This document shows positions 8,421-16,046 of a DNA stretch of 55,878 bases, in pieces. The position numbers and the translations under genes were made by a program. The stretch comes from Actinotignum sanguinis (GTDB taxonomy: Bacteria > Actinomycetota > Actinomycetes > Actinomycetales > Actinomycetaceae): the NCBI RefSeq assembly GCF_003957255.1, contig NZ_QDIE01000013.1, forward strand, positions 1-55,878. Reading direction: 5' to 3'. How positions within the stretch are numbered: the stretch's first letter is position 1; the number at the start of each line of letters is the position of its first letter. A model generated the notes under the pieces. The model searched no databases. It saw only the letters and a program-made list of their open reading frames with translations, and was not told the origin of the DNA.

Positions 8421-8753
8421 GGTGAGTCACTCCTGAACGAAGTAGTGAAGAACAACGCGCCCTGAGATTAGGGCACCCTAACTTAAACTTTCGGGGATTA
8501 ACTGTAGCGCGATCTGAGCGTGCGTCAATAGGACGATCTGACCTATGAGCGCGATGGCGAACGCGGTGCCGAGCGCACCGGCAAGCACAACGGGGCATTT
8601 TCGCAGCCCCTTGTGGGACCTGCCGCGAAACACACCACATCACCCGCACCGCACCCGCACCGCACCAAGCGGAAGAGTATTCTGAGATATGTATAGTTTT
8701 TATTTAGAACGCGACTGGCGGCGTTTTTTATGACCACTCCGAAGGAGGCAGCT
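8421..8753. other. Divergent intergenic region between the ECF operon and the surface protein gene
   Basis: 333 bases without a gene. It contains the iron box and promoter of the ECF operon on its left side. The middle has a CCGCACCGCACC-type short repeat near 8640-8670. An AAGGAGG ribosome-binding site at 8743-8749 precedes the GTG start of the surface protein. I see no further operator, and no iron box facing the plus-strand gene. Confidence 0.6.
8468..8486 (-). promoter_or_regulatory. DtxR/IdeR-type iron box before the ECF operon
   Basis: TTAGGGCACCCTAACTTAA matches the 19-base DtxR consensus TTAGGTTAGCCTAACCTAA at 15 positions. It lies 48 bases upstream of the S-component start. On the minus strand TTGACG (8523-8528) and TACAGT (8501-8506), spaced 16 bases, make a plausible promoter, which places the box just downstream of the transcription start, where a repressor would block it. 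Confidence 0.7.
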
Positions 8754-11384
8754 GTGGTCAGAAAATTCTCCGGCGCCCTGAGCGCCCTTATTATCGGCTT
8801 ATTAGCGGTGATTGCACCGCTTCCTGCCGCACTTGGGGAACCTGGATCGGCCACTCCATCCACGTGGGCGGAGCTGGTCACCACAGGTTCCCAAGCGGGT
8901 GCGGTAAGTGCCACCGTTTCCAATAAGTTGACAGTTGCCGCGGATGCACCCGTGCTACGAGTTCCGGTCGGCACCCACCTCACCCTCACCGGGAGCGGCG
9001 AGGTGACCGGGGCGGATCTACCGGCCGTGCAGGTGGAGAAAGGCGGCACCCTCACACTGGCCGGCCCTTCATTCACCCGCACCCAATTCGTGGTAGAGGG
9101 CACGCTTGAGGTGAACGCAGGGTCGATTCACGATACGGCCCTCACCGGCCCGGTGGTCTTCGTGAAGGGCGGGGAACTGAATTTCAGCGGCACCGCTGAT
9201 TTCTCGCGGAATTCCAGCGCGCCCCAGGGTGGTACGCTCGGGCCGAACGGCGTTGCCGCGGAAAAGTATGCACCGATTACCGCTTACGGCGGGTCTGTCA
9301 CCATCAGCGGCGGCACAATCAGCCAGAATTCCGGCTTGCTTCGCGGTGGCGCCATTGGGGTGTGGGGCAGCGCGAAGCAGCCCGCGAAACTCACGATCAG
9401 CGGGGGCACTCTGAGCAAGAACACAGTCAGCAACCCAAGTTCCAACGGCTTTGGCGGGGCGGTCTTCACCAAAGGCTCCACGGTGGAACTGAGTGGCGGC
9501 ACGCTCAGCGGTAATACCACTGAATACGGTGGAGCGCTCGCCCTCATGCAATCCACCTTCACTATGAACGGTGGGGAAATCAACGGAAACTCCAATGGCG
9601 AATACAAGGGCTTTGGCGGCGGTATTCTTATCGACGGTGGCAAGGCAACGTTCACTGGCGGCACCGTCTCCGGTAACACCGCTAACGGTTTCGGTGGCGG
9701 CCTCAATATCCTGAACGCCACCGCCTCGATCTCCGGACTAACCGTTACCGAGAACACCGCGCTGAAATCCGGTGGAGGTATCTCCTTCGGAGGCACTACC
9801 CGTGCCGTCATCAACGCGGCAATTATGCGCGGCAATACCGCCACGGGATTCTGGGGCGGCGGTGCCATTTACAATGACACCAAGGCACACCTCACGATGC
9901 ACAACACCGTTATTCGCAATAACCACATCAAGGATATGCGCTTGGTTGGAGCCGGAAACCGCCCGCCCGGCGCTCAGGGCGGCGGGTTGTGGAACTGCCC
10001 CACCGGCACCACCACCATGCATATCACCCGGGGCGTGGCTATTTTCGATAATTCCGCACCCGATGCGGGCAAGGACAAGCAGTACAAGGGCGCTGGCGAT
10101 GACTTCTTCAGTGTTGCCAAGCACGAATTCGATAACCCAACGCCCGTGGCTGGCCAGCCTGTTACCGTGACCGAGCGGATGCTGGGTGGCTCGCCGCGCG
10201 CCTGGTTCCAGGACGGCTCCGCCTACGGCATTCACGCTAATTGGCCAGCGGAGAAGCAGCTGCCGCGCTACCAGGAAGGCGGGCAGAATACCGCGATCCC
10301 CTTCGGCCAACCGATTACTGATAATAAAGCCTTCAAGTCGGTTCCTAGCGCGGAAGCGAAGTCCCTGGCGGGAGTATTGGCAAGCGTCATTATCGAAAAT
10401 AACAATGCCACCAATGTAGGTATTAGCGGCGGCGGCATCACCAATAACGGCGAGCTGATTTTCGGTGAGGATGACATCTGGAAGCTGCGTGTCACGAAGG
10501 CATGGGAGGGCGACGACGCCGCCACCCGCCCCGAGTCCATCACACTAGACGTGCTGGTAGGCGGGCATAAACTCCAGGAGGTCACGCTCACCGCCGCGCA
10601 GCAGTGGACGGCCGATATCCCCAACTTCCCGAATCCGGCCACGCTTATCGACGCGGCGACCGGCAAGCAGCTCCCCATCGAATTCCGCGAACACGGCGCC
10701 GAAAATTCCCCGTACACGCTGCGCACCACCGCCACCACGGCGGATGACGGCGCGAAGCTGTACACGGTGGCGCTCACCAACACGATGTCCACCGAAGTTT
10801 CGGTGGCTAAGAAATGGAACGACGACGCCGCGCCTGCCGGCCTGCGCCCCGATAAGGTCACGGTCGAACTCCTTGATGTCGGCCAGCCGGTGGGCCAGAG
10901 CATTGAGCTGAGCGCCGCGAATGGTTGGACCGGGACCTTCACTGATCTCCCGGTCTATCGCGAGGGCCGCAAGGCGGTGTACTCGGTGCGCGAGGTGCCG
11001 GTTCCCGGCTACACCACCGTAATCAGCGGTGATGCGGCCAGCGGGTACGTGATTACTAATACCCATACACCTCCACCTCCGACTACGGAGCCTCCGACGC
11101 CGCCGACCACTCCCCCGGCGCCGCCCACCACGGAGCCACCCGCTCCGCCAACAACGCCGCCGGCTCCCCCAACGACGCCACCGAGTACACCTCCGGTGAC
11201 TCCGCCGGCCAGCACACCTCCGGCTACGACTCCGCCGAACACACCTCCGGTAACTCCGCCGGCCAATCCGCCGCGGATTGTGCGCACCGGCAGCGACGCC
11301 CGTTCCGGGGTAGCCCTGGCGGGCACAGCACTGCTAGCGGGCCTCGGAATCCTGGCGTGGCGCCGGCTCCGCGCTGAGCGCTAA
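8754..11384 (+). CDS. Cell-wall adhesin: right-handed beta-helix plus two Cna-B domains
   Basis: 876 residues. The GTG start at 8754 is chosen because AAGGAGG ends five bases before it; an ATG at 8730 lacks such a site. The signal peptide covers about residues 1-29 (KFSGALSALIIGLLAVIAPL). Residues ~60-560 carry many ISGGTISxNxxxxGGA-type turns, as in parallel beta-helix (pectate-lyase/Pmp-like) proteins. Two Cna-B domains follow (starting LRVTKAWEGDD and VSVAKKWNDD, each ending in an NTM or NTH strand), then a ~65-residue Thr/Pro-rich wall-spanning stretch (TPP repeats). The C-terminus has IVRTG, a hydrophobic helix and RRLRAER, a sorting signal lacking the usual proline. Role inferred: surface adhesion. 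Confidence 0.88.
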   Translation: MVRKFSGALSALIIGLLAVIAPLPAALGEPGSATPSTWAELVTTGSQAGAVSATVSNKLTVAADAPVLRVPVGTHLTLTGSGEVTGADLPAVQVEKGGTLTLAGPSFTRTQFVVEGTLEVNAGSIHDTALTGPVVFVKGGELNFSGTADFSRNSSAPQGGTLGPNGVAAEKYAPITAYGGSVTISGGTISQNSGLLRGGAIGVWGSAKQPAKLTISGGTLSKNTVSNPSSNGFGGAVFTKGSTVELSGGTLSGNTTEYGGALALMQSTFTMNGGEINGNSNGEYKGFGGGILIDGGKATFTGGTVSGNTANGFGGGLNILNATASISGLTVTENTALKSGGGISFGGTTRAVINAAIMRGNTATGFWGGGAIYNDTKAHLTMHNTVIRNNHIKDMRLVGAGNRPPGAQGGGLWNCPTGTTTMHITRGVAIFDNSAPDAGKDKQYKGAGDDFFSVAKHEFDNPTPVAGQPVTVTERMLGGSPRAWFQDGSAYGIHANWPAEKQLPRYQEGGQNTAIPFGQPITDNKAFKSVPSAEAKSLAGVLASVIIENNNATNVGISGGGITNNGELIFGEDDIWKLRVTKAWEGDDAATRPESITLDVLVGGHKLQEVTLTAAQQWTADIPNFPNPATLIDAATGKQLPIEFREHGAENSPYTLRTTATTADDGAKLYTVALTNTMSTEVSVAKKWNDDAAPAGLRPDKVTVELLDVGQPVGQSIELSAANGWTGTFTDLPVYREGRKAVYSVREVPVPGYTTVISGDAASGYVITNTHTPPPPTTEPPTPPTTPPAPPTTEPPAPPTTPPAPPTTPPSTPPVTPPASTPPATTPPNTPPVTPPANPPRIVRTGSDARSGVALAGTALLAGLGILAWRRLRAER

Positions 11385-11405
11385 CGAGCCCTGCGCCTTA
11401 CCCAC

Positions 11406-11440
11406 GGGGGTGGTACATCGCACCGCGATGTACCACCCCC
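11406..11440 (+). terminator. Hairpin after the beta-helix adhesin
   Basis: GGGGGTGGTACATCG (11406-11420) pairs perfectly over 15 bases with CGATGTACCACCCCC (11426-11440) around a five-base loop. It begins 21 bases after the stop codon. No strong T-run follows. Confidence 0.75.
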
Positions 11441-11588
11441 GCCGTCGTCGTACCTTTAAATGCCAGCCACGCTACTGAGAGCCGTTTCACGCCGAAAAAA
11501 TTTCCCTCCGGCGCGGGAGAGGAATATGCTATTGGCAATTTGAGCCAAAATCAGGAAGGCTCAGGAAAATTCGGAGGCACACGCACTT

Positions 11589-12974
11589 ATGTCCGTGACG
11601 GAAACGACAACCACGACCGCCACTTACCCGATTGATCACCCTATCGATGGGAATCTCACCGTTCCCGCCAGTTCCGGCGTTTCCGGTGTTCCTGATTCCG
11701 CAGGAGTTAACAACCGGCCGGACGAGGATTTCTCATTCGGAGTTGTTCCCACTTCAAGCCGACGTTCCTTTTGGGCCGTCGGCTTTGTTATGCTCGGCTT
11801 CACTTTCTTCTCCGCGTCCATGTCGGTCGGAGCGAAGCTCGGCATCGGCCTAGACCTGGGCGGCTTCGTGGCCGCCGTCTCCATCGGCGGTGCCATCCTC
11901 GCCACCTTCACCGGGGCGCTGGCCTACGTGGGCGCGAAAACCGGGATGGGCGTGGACGAACTCGCCCGCCATTCCTTCGGCCGCTTCGGCTCCTTCCTTC
12001 CCTCCTTCCTCATCGCCTTCACCCAGATGGGCTGGTTCGGCGTGGGGGTGGCCATGTTCGCCATCCCCACCGCGGAAATCCTCAATATTAGTCCCTGGCC
12101 GATCGTGCTGATCGCCGGCGGCCTTATGACCGCCTCCGCCTACTACGGCATCAAGGCCATCGAGATCGTCTCCTTCATCTCCGTGCCGCTCATCGCCGGG
12201 CTGGGCACCTACTCGATGGTGACCGCCACGGTGGACGGCGGCGGCCTCACACGCATCTTCGCCAACACCAGCGGCATGCCGGTGATGGTGGGAGTTGGCC
12301 TGGTGGTCGGATCCTTCATCTCGGGCGGCTCGGCCACCCCGAACTTCACCCGCTTCGCCGGCTCCGCGAAATCCGCGGTTATCACCACCGTTATCGCCTT
12401 CCTCCTCGGCAACACCCTCATGTTCTCCTTCGGCGCGGTGGGCGGTGCCTTCACCGGCAAGGACGACATCTTCTACGTGATGATCGCTCAGGGGCTGGCT
12501 ATCCCGGCCCTTATCGTGCTGGGCGCCAATATTTGGACCACGAATAACAACGCCCTCTACACCACCGGCCTGGGCTTCGCGAATATGACGAAGCGCCCCA
12601 AGAAGCCGCTGGTTATTATCGCCGGCATCCTCGGCACCCTGTGCGCGCTGTGGCTCTACGACAACTTCGTGGGCTGGCTGAGTTTCCTCAACGCCACCCT
12701 GCCCCCGATCGGCACCGTGCTGGTGGCCGACTACTTCGCTAACCGCCGCGCCTACCACGCCATTGTGGAGGCGGTGGAAACCGGTCGGATCTGCGCCGCG
12801 GATACCTCGAACACTTCAGCGACCCGCGCGGTGGCCTGGCCTGCGGTTATCGCGGTGGCTGCCGGGGCCCTGGTGGGCTGGACCATCCCGGTGGGGATTG
12901 CCTCGCTCAACGCTATCGTTGCCGCGCTGGCCGTGTATTTCGCTGGCCGCGGCGTCGTCGCCACAATGAAGTAA
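11589..12974 (+). CDS. codB: Cytosine permease, NCS1 family
   Basis: 461 residues with about 12 membrane helices, of usual length plus an extended hydrophilic N-terminus of ~55 residues. NCS1 features include FSFGVVPTSSRRSFWAVGF before helix 1 and the helix-breaking GAKLGIGLDLGG and GGSATPNFTRFA segments that line the substrate site in CodB/Mhp1. It is separated by 45 bases from the cytosine deaminase, with which it should form a codBA operon: cytosine is imported by proton or sodium symport and then deaminated to uracil. GGAG lies about a dozen bases before the ATG. Confidence 0.92.
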   Translation: MSVTETTTTTATYPIDHPIDGNLTVPASSGVSGVPDSAGVNNRPDEDFSFGVVPTSSRRSFWAVGFVMLGFTFFSASMSVGAKLGIGLDLGGFVAAVSIGGAILATFTGALAYVGAKTGMGVDELARHSFGRFGSFLPSFLIAFTQMGWFGVGVAMFAIPTAEILNISPWPIVLIAGGLMTASAYYGIKAIEIVSFISVPLIAGLGTYSMVTATVDGGGLTRIFANTSGMPVMVGVGLVVGSFISGGSATPNFTRFAGSAKSAVITTVIAFLLGNTLMFSFGAVGGAFTGKDDIFYVMIAQGLAIPALIVLGANIWTTNNNALYTTGLGFANMTKRPKKPLVIIAGILGTLCALWLYDNFVGWLSFLNATLPPIGTVLVADYFANRRAYHAIVEAVETGRICAADTSNTSATRAVAWPAVIAVAAGALVGWTIPVGIASLNAIVAALAVYFAGRGVVATMK

Positions 12975-13019
12975 CCGCCCGCGCACCGCACTGCACCCGC
13001 GCAACCGAAAGGAGCATCC

Positions 13020-14300
13020 GTGAGCACCCAGATTTTCCGGAATCTGCGCATCGAAAACGCTGACCACCTGTCCGATATCACCGTGACCGACGGCATCATC
13101 ACCGCGATCACATCCGCAGCTTCGGCCCCCGCCCCCGTGTCCGGTACGACGGCGCAGCCGGGTCACGCGCCAGCCGTGCAAGTCCGCGACTTCGGCGGGC
13201 GCCTGGCCCTGCCCCCCATCGTGGAATCTCACGTCCACCTGGACACCACGATGACCGAGGGAGATCCGCATCCCAACGAATCGGGCACCCTCTTCGAGGG
13301 CATCGAGATCTGGTCGCAGCGCAAGGCAAAGCTCACGGTGGAGGACGTCAAGGAGCGGGCCATGCGGGCGATCCGCCAGCAGGTGCGTTTCGGGATCCAA
13401 TACATCCGCTCCCACGTGGATATCAATGACCCCAAGCTCACCGCGCTGCACGCGCTACTCGAATTGCGCGAGGAATTGCGCGACCACGTGACCTTGCAGC
13501 TGGTGGCGTTCCCGCAGGAGGGCATTGAATCCTATCCGCACGGGCGCGAGCTACTGCGCACCGCCGCCGAGCTGGGTGTGGACGCCATCGGCGCCATCCC
13601 GCATTACGAATTCACCCGCGAATACTCGGTGAGCTCGCTGAATTACGCGGTGGGACTCGCGCAGGAATTCAACCTCCTCATGGACGTGCATTGTGATGAG
13701 ATCGACGACGGCGCTTCGCGCGGCCTGGAAACCTTAGCAACTCGGGCCTACGAGGCGGGTATCGGGGAGAAAGTCACGGCCTCGCACACCACGGCCATGC
13801 ATTCGTATAACAATGCCTATTTCATTCGGCTGCTGCGGCTGCTCAAGATGAGCGGAATCAATTTCGTCTCCAATCCGATGGTGAATACCCATCTGCAAGG
13901 CCGGACGGATACGTACCCGAAGCGCCGCGGCGTGACGCGGGTCAAGGAGCTGACGGAGGCGGGCATCAACGTGTCCTTCGGGCAAGACGATATCGTCGAT
14001 CCGTGGAATCCCCTGGGCACGGGGTCGCTGCGCGATGTCACCCTCATCGGCCTGTACGTGACCCAGATGATGGGGGCGTCCCAGATCGATCAGTCCTACC
14101 GCTTCATCACCCATAACGGAGCGCGCACGCTCCACCTGCCTGATTACGGGATCAACGTGGGCAACCCGGCCAATTTCATTGTGCTGGGGGCGCAGTCCTG
14201 GCGTGAGGCCCTGGCGTTCCACGCGCCGGTGGTGGCTTCGTACCGGCGCGGCGAGCTGCTTTTCGAGTCCACCGAGCCGGAGCGCGCCTGGCATTTCTAA
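13020..14300 (+). CDS. codA: Cytosine deaminase (amidohydrolase superfamily)
   Basis: 426 residues, starting at GTG with AAAGGAG upstream. It converts cytosine to uracil and ammonia for pyrimidine salvage. Metal and catalytic residues are in place: HVHLD at the first strand, HCDEIDD in the middle (His ligand plus catalytic Glu), HTTAMHSYNNAY, and FGQDDIVDPWNPLGTG with the Asp ligand. It sits directly downstream of codB. The region after the stop codon is low-complexity GT/GC DNA and a hairpin, so the operon ends here. Confidence 0.94.
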   Translation: MSTQIFRNLRIENADHLSDITVTDGIITAITSAASAPAPVSGTTAQPGHAPAVQVRDFGGRLALPPIVESHVHLDTTMTEGDPHPNESGTLFEGIEIWSQRKAKLTVEDVKERAMRAIRQQVRFGIQYIRSHVDINDPKLTALHALLELREELRDHVTLQLVAFPQEGIESYPHGRELLRTAAELGVDAIGAIPHYEFTREYSVSSLNYAVGLAQEFNLLMDVHCDEIDDGASRGLETLATRAYEAGIGEKVTASHTTAMHSYNNAYFIRLLRLLKMSGINFVSNPMVNTHLQGRTDTYPKRRGVTRVKELTEAGINVSFGQDDIVDPWNPLGTGSLRDVTLIGLYVTQMMGASQIDQSYRFITHNGARTLHLPDYGINVGNPANFIVLGAQSWREALAFHAPVVASYRRGELLFESTEPERAWHF

Positions 14301-14323
14301 GCGCTTGCTTTGCGCGTGCGTGC

Positions 14324-14380
14324 GCGTGTGGCGAGCGCGTGTGCGTGTGGCGAGCGCGTGTGCGTGTGGCGAGCGCGTGT
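14324..14380. repeat. Three tandem copies of a 19-bp GT/GC repeat
   Basis: The unit GCGTGTGGCGAGCGCGTGT starts at 14324, 14343 and 14362, with no mismatch between copies. Flanking sequence to 14398 is also alternating purine-pyrimidine (GTGCGCGTGTGCGCGC), a composition that favours Z-DNA and slippage. Confidence 0.85.
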
Positions 14381-14403
14381 GCGCGTGTGCGCGCGTGGTT
14401 TTC

Positions 14404-14439
14404 CCGGACCCTCGGCCAAGTGACAGGCCGGGGGTTCGG
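14404..14439 (+). terminator. Hairpin terminator after codBA
   Basis: CCGGACCCTCGGCC (14404-14417) pairs with GGCCGGGGGTTCGG (14426-14439) over 14 bases, with two G-U pairs and an eight-base loop. It is the first stable stem after the codA stop codon. No U-tract follows, so termination may be inefficient or factor-dependent. Confidence 0.55.
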
Positions 14440-14616
14440 TGAATTTAAGCCGGTGGCCGGTGGCCGACGGCCGGCGGGTGCTGAGCCACTCTCGGACAGC
14501 CTGCGGGCTGCCCGCTGCGATTTTCTGCGAGCATGGCAGTCAGCAAGTGGCAACCGCCGACCTCCAGATCACAAAATGCAACGGCAACTACATTAACTTT
14601 TCTAAATCATGCGCTG

Positions 14617-14876
14617 GTGTTGCTTTCTGTGAGCCCCTGCCTTGAGGTGTTGCTTTCTGTGAGCCCCCACGCTGAGGCGTTACATTCTGTAAAGCCCCGC
14701 GCCGAGGCGTCGCATTCCGAAAAGACCCCGTGATAAGACGTTGCTTTTCAGGAGACCTCGTACCAAGAGGTTGCATCTTGCGAGCCAAACTGTCGAGACG
14801 TTACTTTTTACGTGGCCCCATGCCGGGACGTTGCTTTCTATTCACTATCGCCACAGTGCGTTGCTTTTTGTGAAAC
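14617..14876 (+). repeat. Degenerate nine-unit tandem array, 30-bp period
   Basis: A core of GTTGC followed by TTT/ATT and TGTGAG-like sequence begins at 14619, 14649, 14679, 14709, 14740, 14770, 14800, 14830 and 14860. The spacing is 30 bases each time except one of 31. Most units continue with CCCC and end near CGAG. Sequence between units is diverged, but the register is kept. The core resembles, in reverse complement, the array at 22438-22529. There are no unique spacers of constant length between identical repeats, so it is not a CRISPR array. Confidence 0.75.
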
Positions 14877-15210
14877 CGACGGCGACACTAACCACGCACC
14901 ATCACCCCAACTCACAAAGTGGTACTGGAGCTACAACCAACACCCGATTCCCTGTCAGCTAGTACCACTTCATAAAAGCCGATGTCGTACAGGACCACTG
15001 TGCCCTCACCTCACGGACCAGAAGTCCAGCCACCCCCAGCACCCCGCACAACCAGCCCTCCACACCAACTCGACACACCAACTCGACACGCAACTCGACC
15101 CACCAACCCACCACACCAGCGAAGCAGAGTCTTTTTCCAGGGTGTACTTCGCATGTACGACATCCGCACTACACCCCAGACAACACATACCACCCCCTTG
15201 CGCCGCCTAT

Positions 15211-15224
15211 TTTACATGTGTAAA
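15211..15224. promoter_or_regulatory. Palindromic operator before tetR
   Basis: TTTACA-TG-TGTAAA is a perfect 14-bp palindrome, ten bases upstream of the TetR-type regulator's ATG. TTAGAT follows it at once and may serve as a -10 box. It probably binds the regulator encoded downstream, controlling the tetR-yhgE unit. Confidence 0.6.
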
Positions 15225-15233
15225 TTAGATAAC

Positions 15234-16046
15234 ATGACAAAGGTACACGCAGACATTCCACGTGGCGGCACGAGCGGAACGCCGAACGCAAACCAACACG
15301 ATACCCTCGGCCCCGCCGGGGACGACCCGCGCGCCCGGCGCTCCTACGAGGCCCTGGTGCACGCCGCCGCCTCCCTCATTGATAGCGGCGCCGCTATTGA
15401 CGACCTCACCGTCTCCTGGATTACGCGGGAAGCCGGGGTCACCCGCCCCACCTTCTACCAGCATTTTTCCGGGATCAGCCAGCTGGTGCGCGCCGTCGTC
15501 CTCACGCGTCTCCACGCGATTTTTGACGCTACCCCGGTTCCCACCTCAGAAGAACCTTCGCTTGACGTGCAGCGGCAGGTACTCCTCCCCATGCTCACCA
15601 CACTGCTTGAGCACCGCAACCTCATTGTCGCAACCCTCACCAGCTCCGCAGCTCTCGGTAGCGCAGCTCCGATTATCGCGGCCATTCGTGATCGCCTGCT
15701 CAGCGCCCCGGCCATTCGCGCCCGCGGCCGCGTCATGTTCGGCGCGTCTGCACCGGAGGCGCCGCGTCCGAACGGCAACGCGCCAGCGCACATAAGCACG
15801 CCAGCGCGAACAAGCGCACCAACGGTCCCGCCCGCACTGCCCGCGCCGCCCGCGCCGGCTGCCCAGCCCGGCTCCTATCCTCCGCCCTCGAAAGCGGAGA
15901 TGGACTTTGCTTCTATGGTGGCCGCCGGCCTGCTCTGGCGCGTGCTCCACTGGATGACCGAAGAACCCGCAGATCCCCGGGATCTTCCCCGCCTCGCCAC
16001 CGAAGTGGGCAGTTTTACCCGCGCCGCCTATGGAGAACACTCATGA
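15234..16046 (+). CDS. TetR/AcrR-family transcriptional regulator
   Basis: 270 residues from the ATG at 15234; upstream in-frame codons run through repeats and the operator. No ribosome-binding site precedes the ATG, so a leaderless message is possible. The HTH lies near residues 40-80: YEALVHAAASLID, then LTVSWITREAGVTRPTFYQHF, with the usual recognition helix. The C-terminal ligand domain is followed by an Ala/Pro-rich insert (about residues 185-215). The last four bases overlap the YhgE/Pip gene (ATGA), so the regulator likely controls that membrane protein. Confidence 0.85.
   Translation: MTKVHADIPRGGTSGTPNANQHDTLGPAGDDPRARRSYEALVHAAASLIDSGAAIDDLTVSWITREAGVTRPTFYQHFSGISQLVRAVVLTRLHAIFDATPVPTSEEPSLDVQRQVLLPMLTTLLEHRNLIVATLTSSAALGSAAPIIAAIRDRLLSAPAIRARGRVMFGASAPEAPRPNGNAPAHISTPARTSAPTVPPALPAPPAPAAQPGSYPPPSKAEMDFASMVAAGLLWRVLHWMTEEPADPRDLPRLATEVGSFTRAAYGEHS

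Larger units (their letters stand above)
14301..15233. other. Gene-free stretch of about 930 bases between codA and tetR
   Basis: No convincing gene; the short frames here lack ribosome-binding sites and follow the repeat patterns. Contents in order: a 19-bp triple repeat, a hairpin terminator, a nine-unit 30-bp periodic array, and an inverted repeat AAGTGGTACT (14917-14926)/AGTACCACTT (14961-14970). Next come A/C-rich low-complexity copies of CAACTCGACAC near 15065-15105, and last the tetR operator. The accumulation of different repeats suggests a recombination-prone or regulatory locus. Confidence 0.7.

Noticed and set aside
12983-13019. Purine riboswitch in codBA
   Set aside because: No purine aptamer junction was seen in the 200 bases before codB or in the codB-codA gap.
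14617-14876. Possible CRISPR array (nine units of 30 bp)
   Set aside because: The units are degenerate and run directly into one another; there are no identical repeats separated by unique spacers, and no cas genes.
14812-15228. Short plus-strand frames in the gene-free stretch before tetR
   Set aside because: They follow low-complexity A/C-rich repeats, have no ribosome-binding site and overlap each other in different frames.
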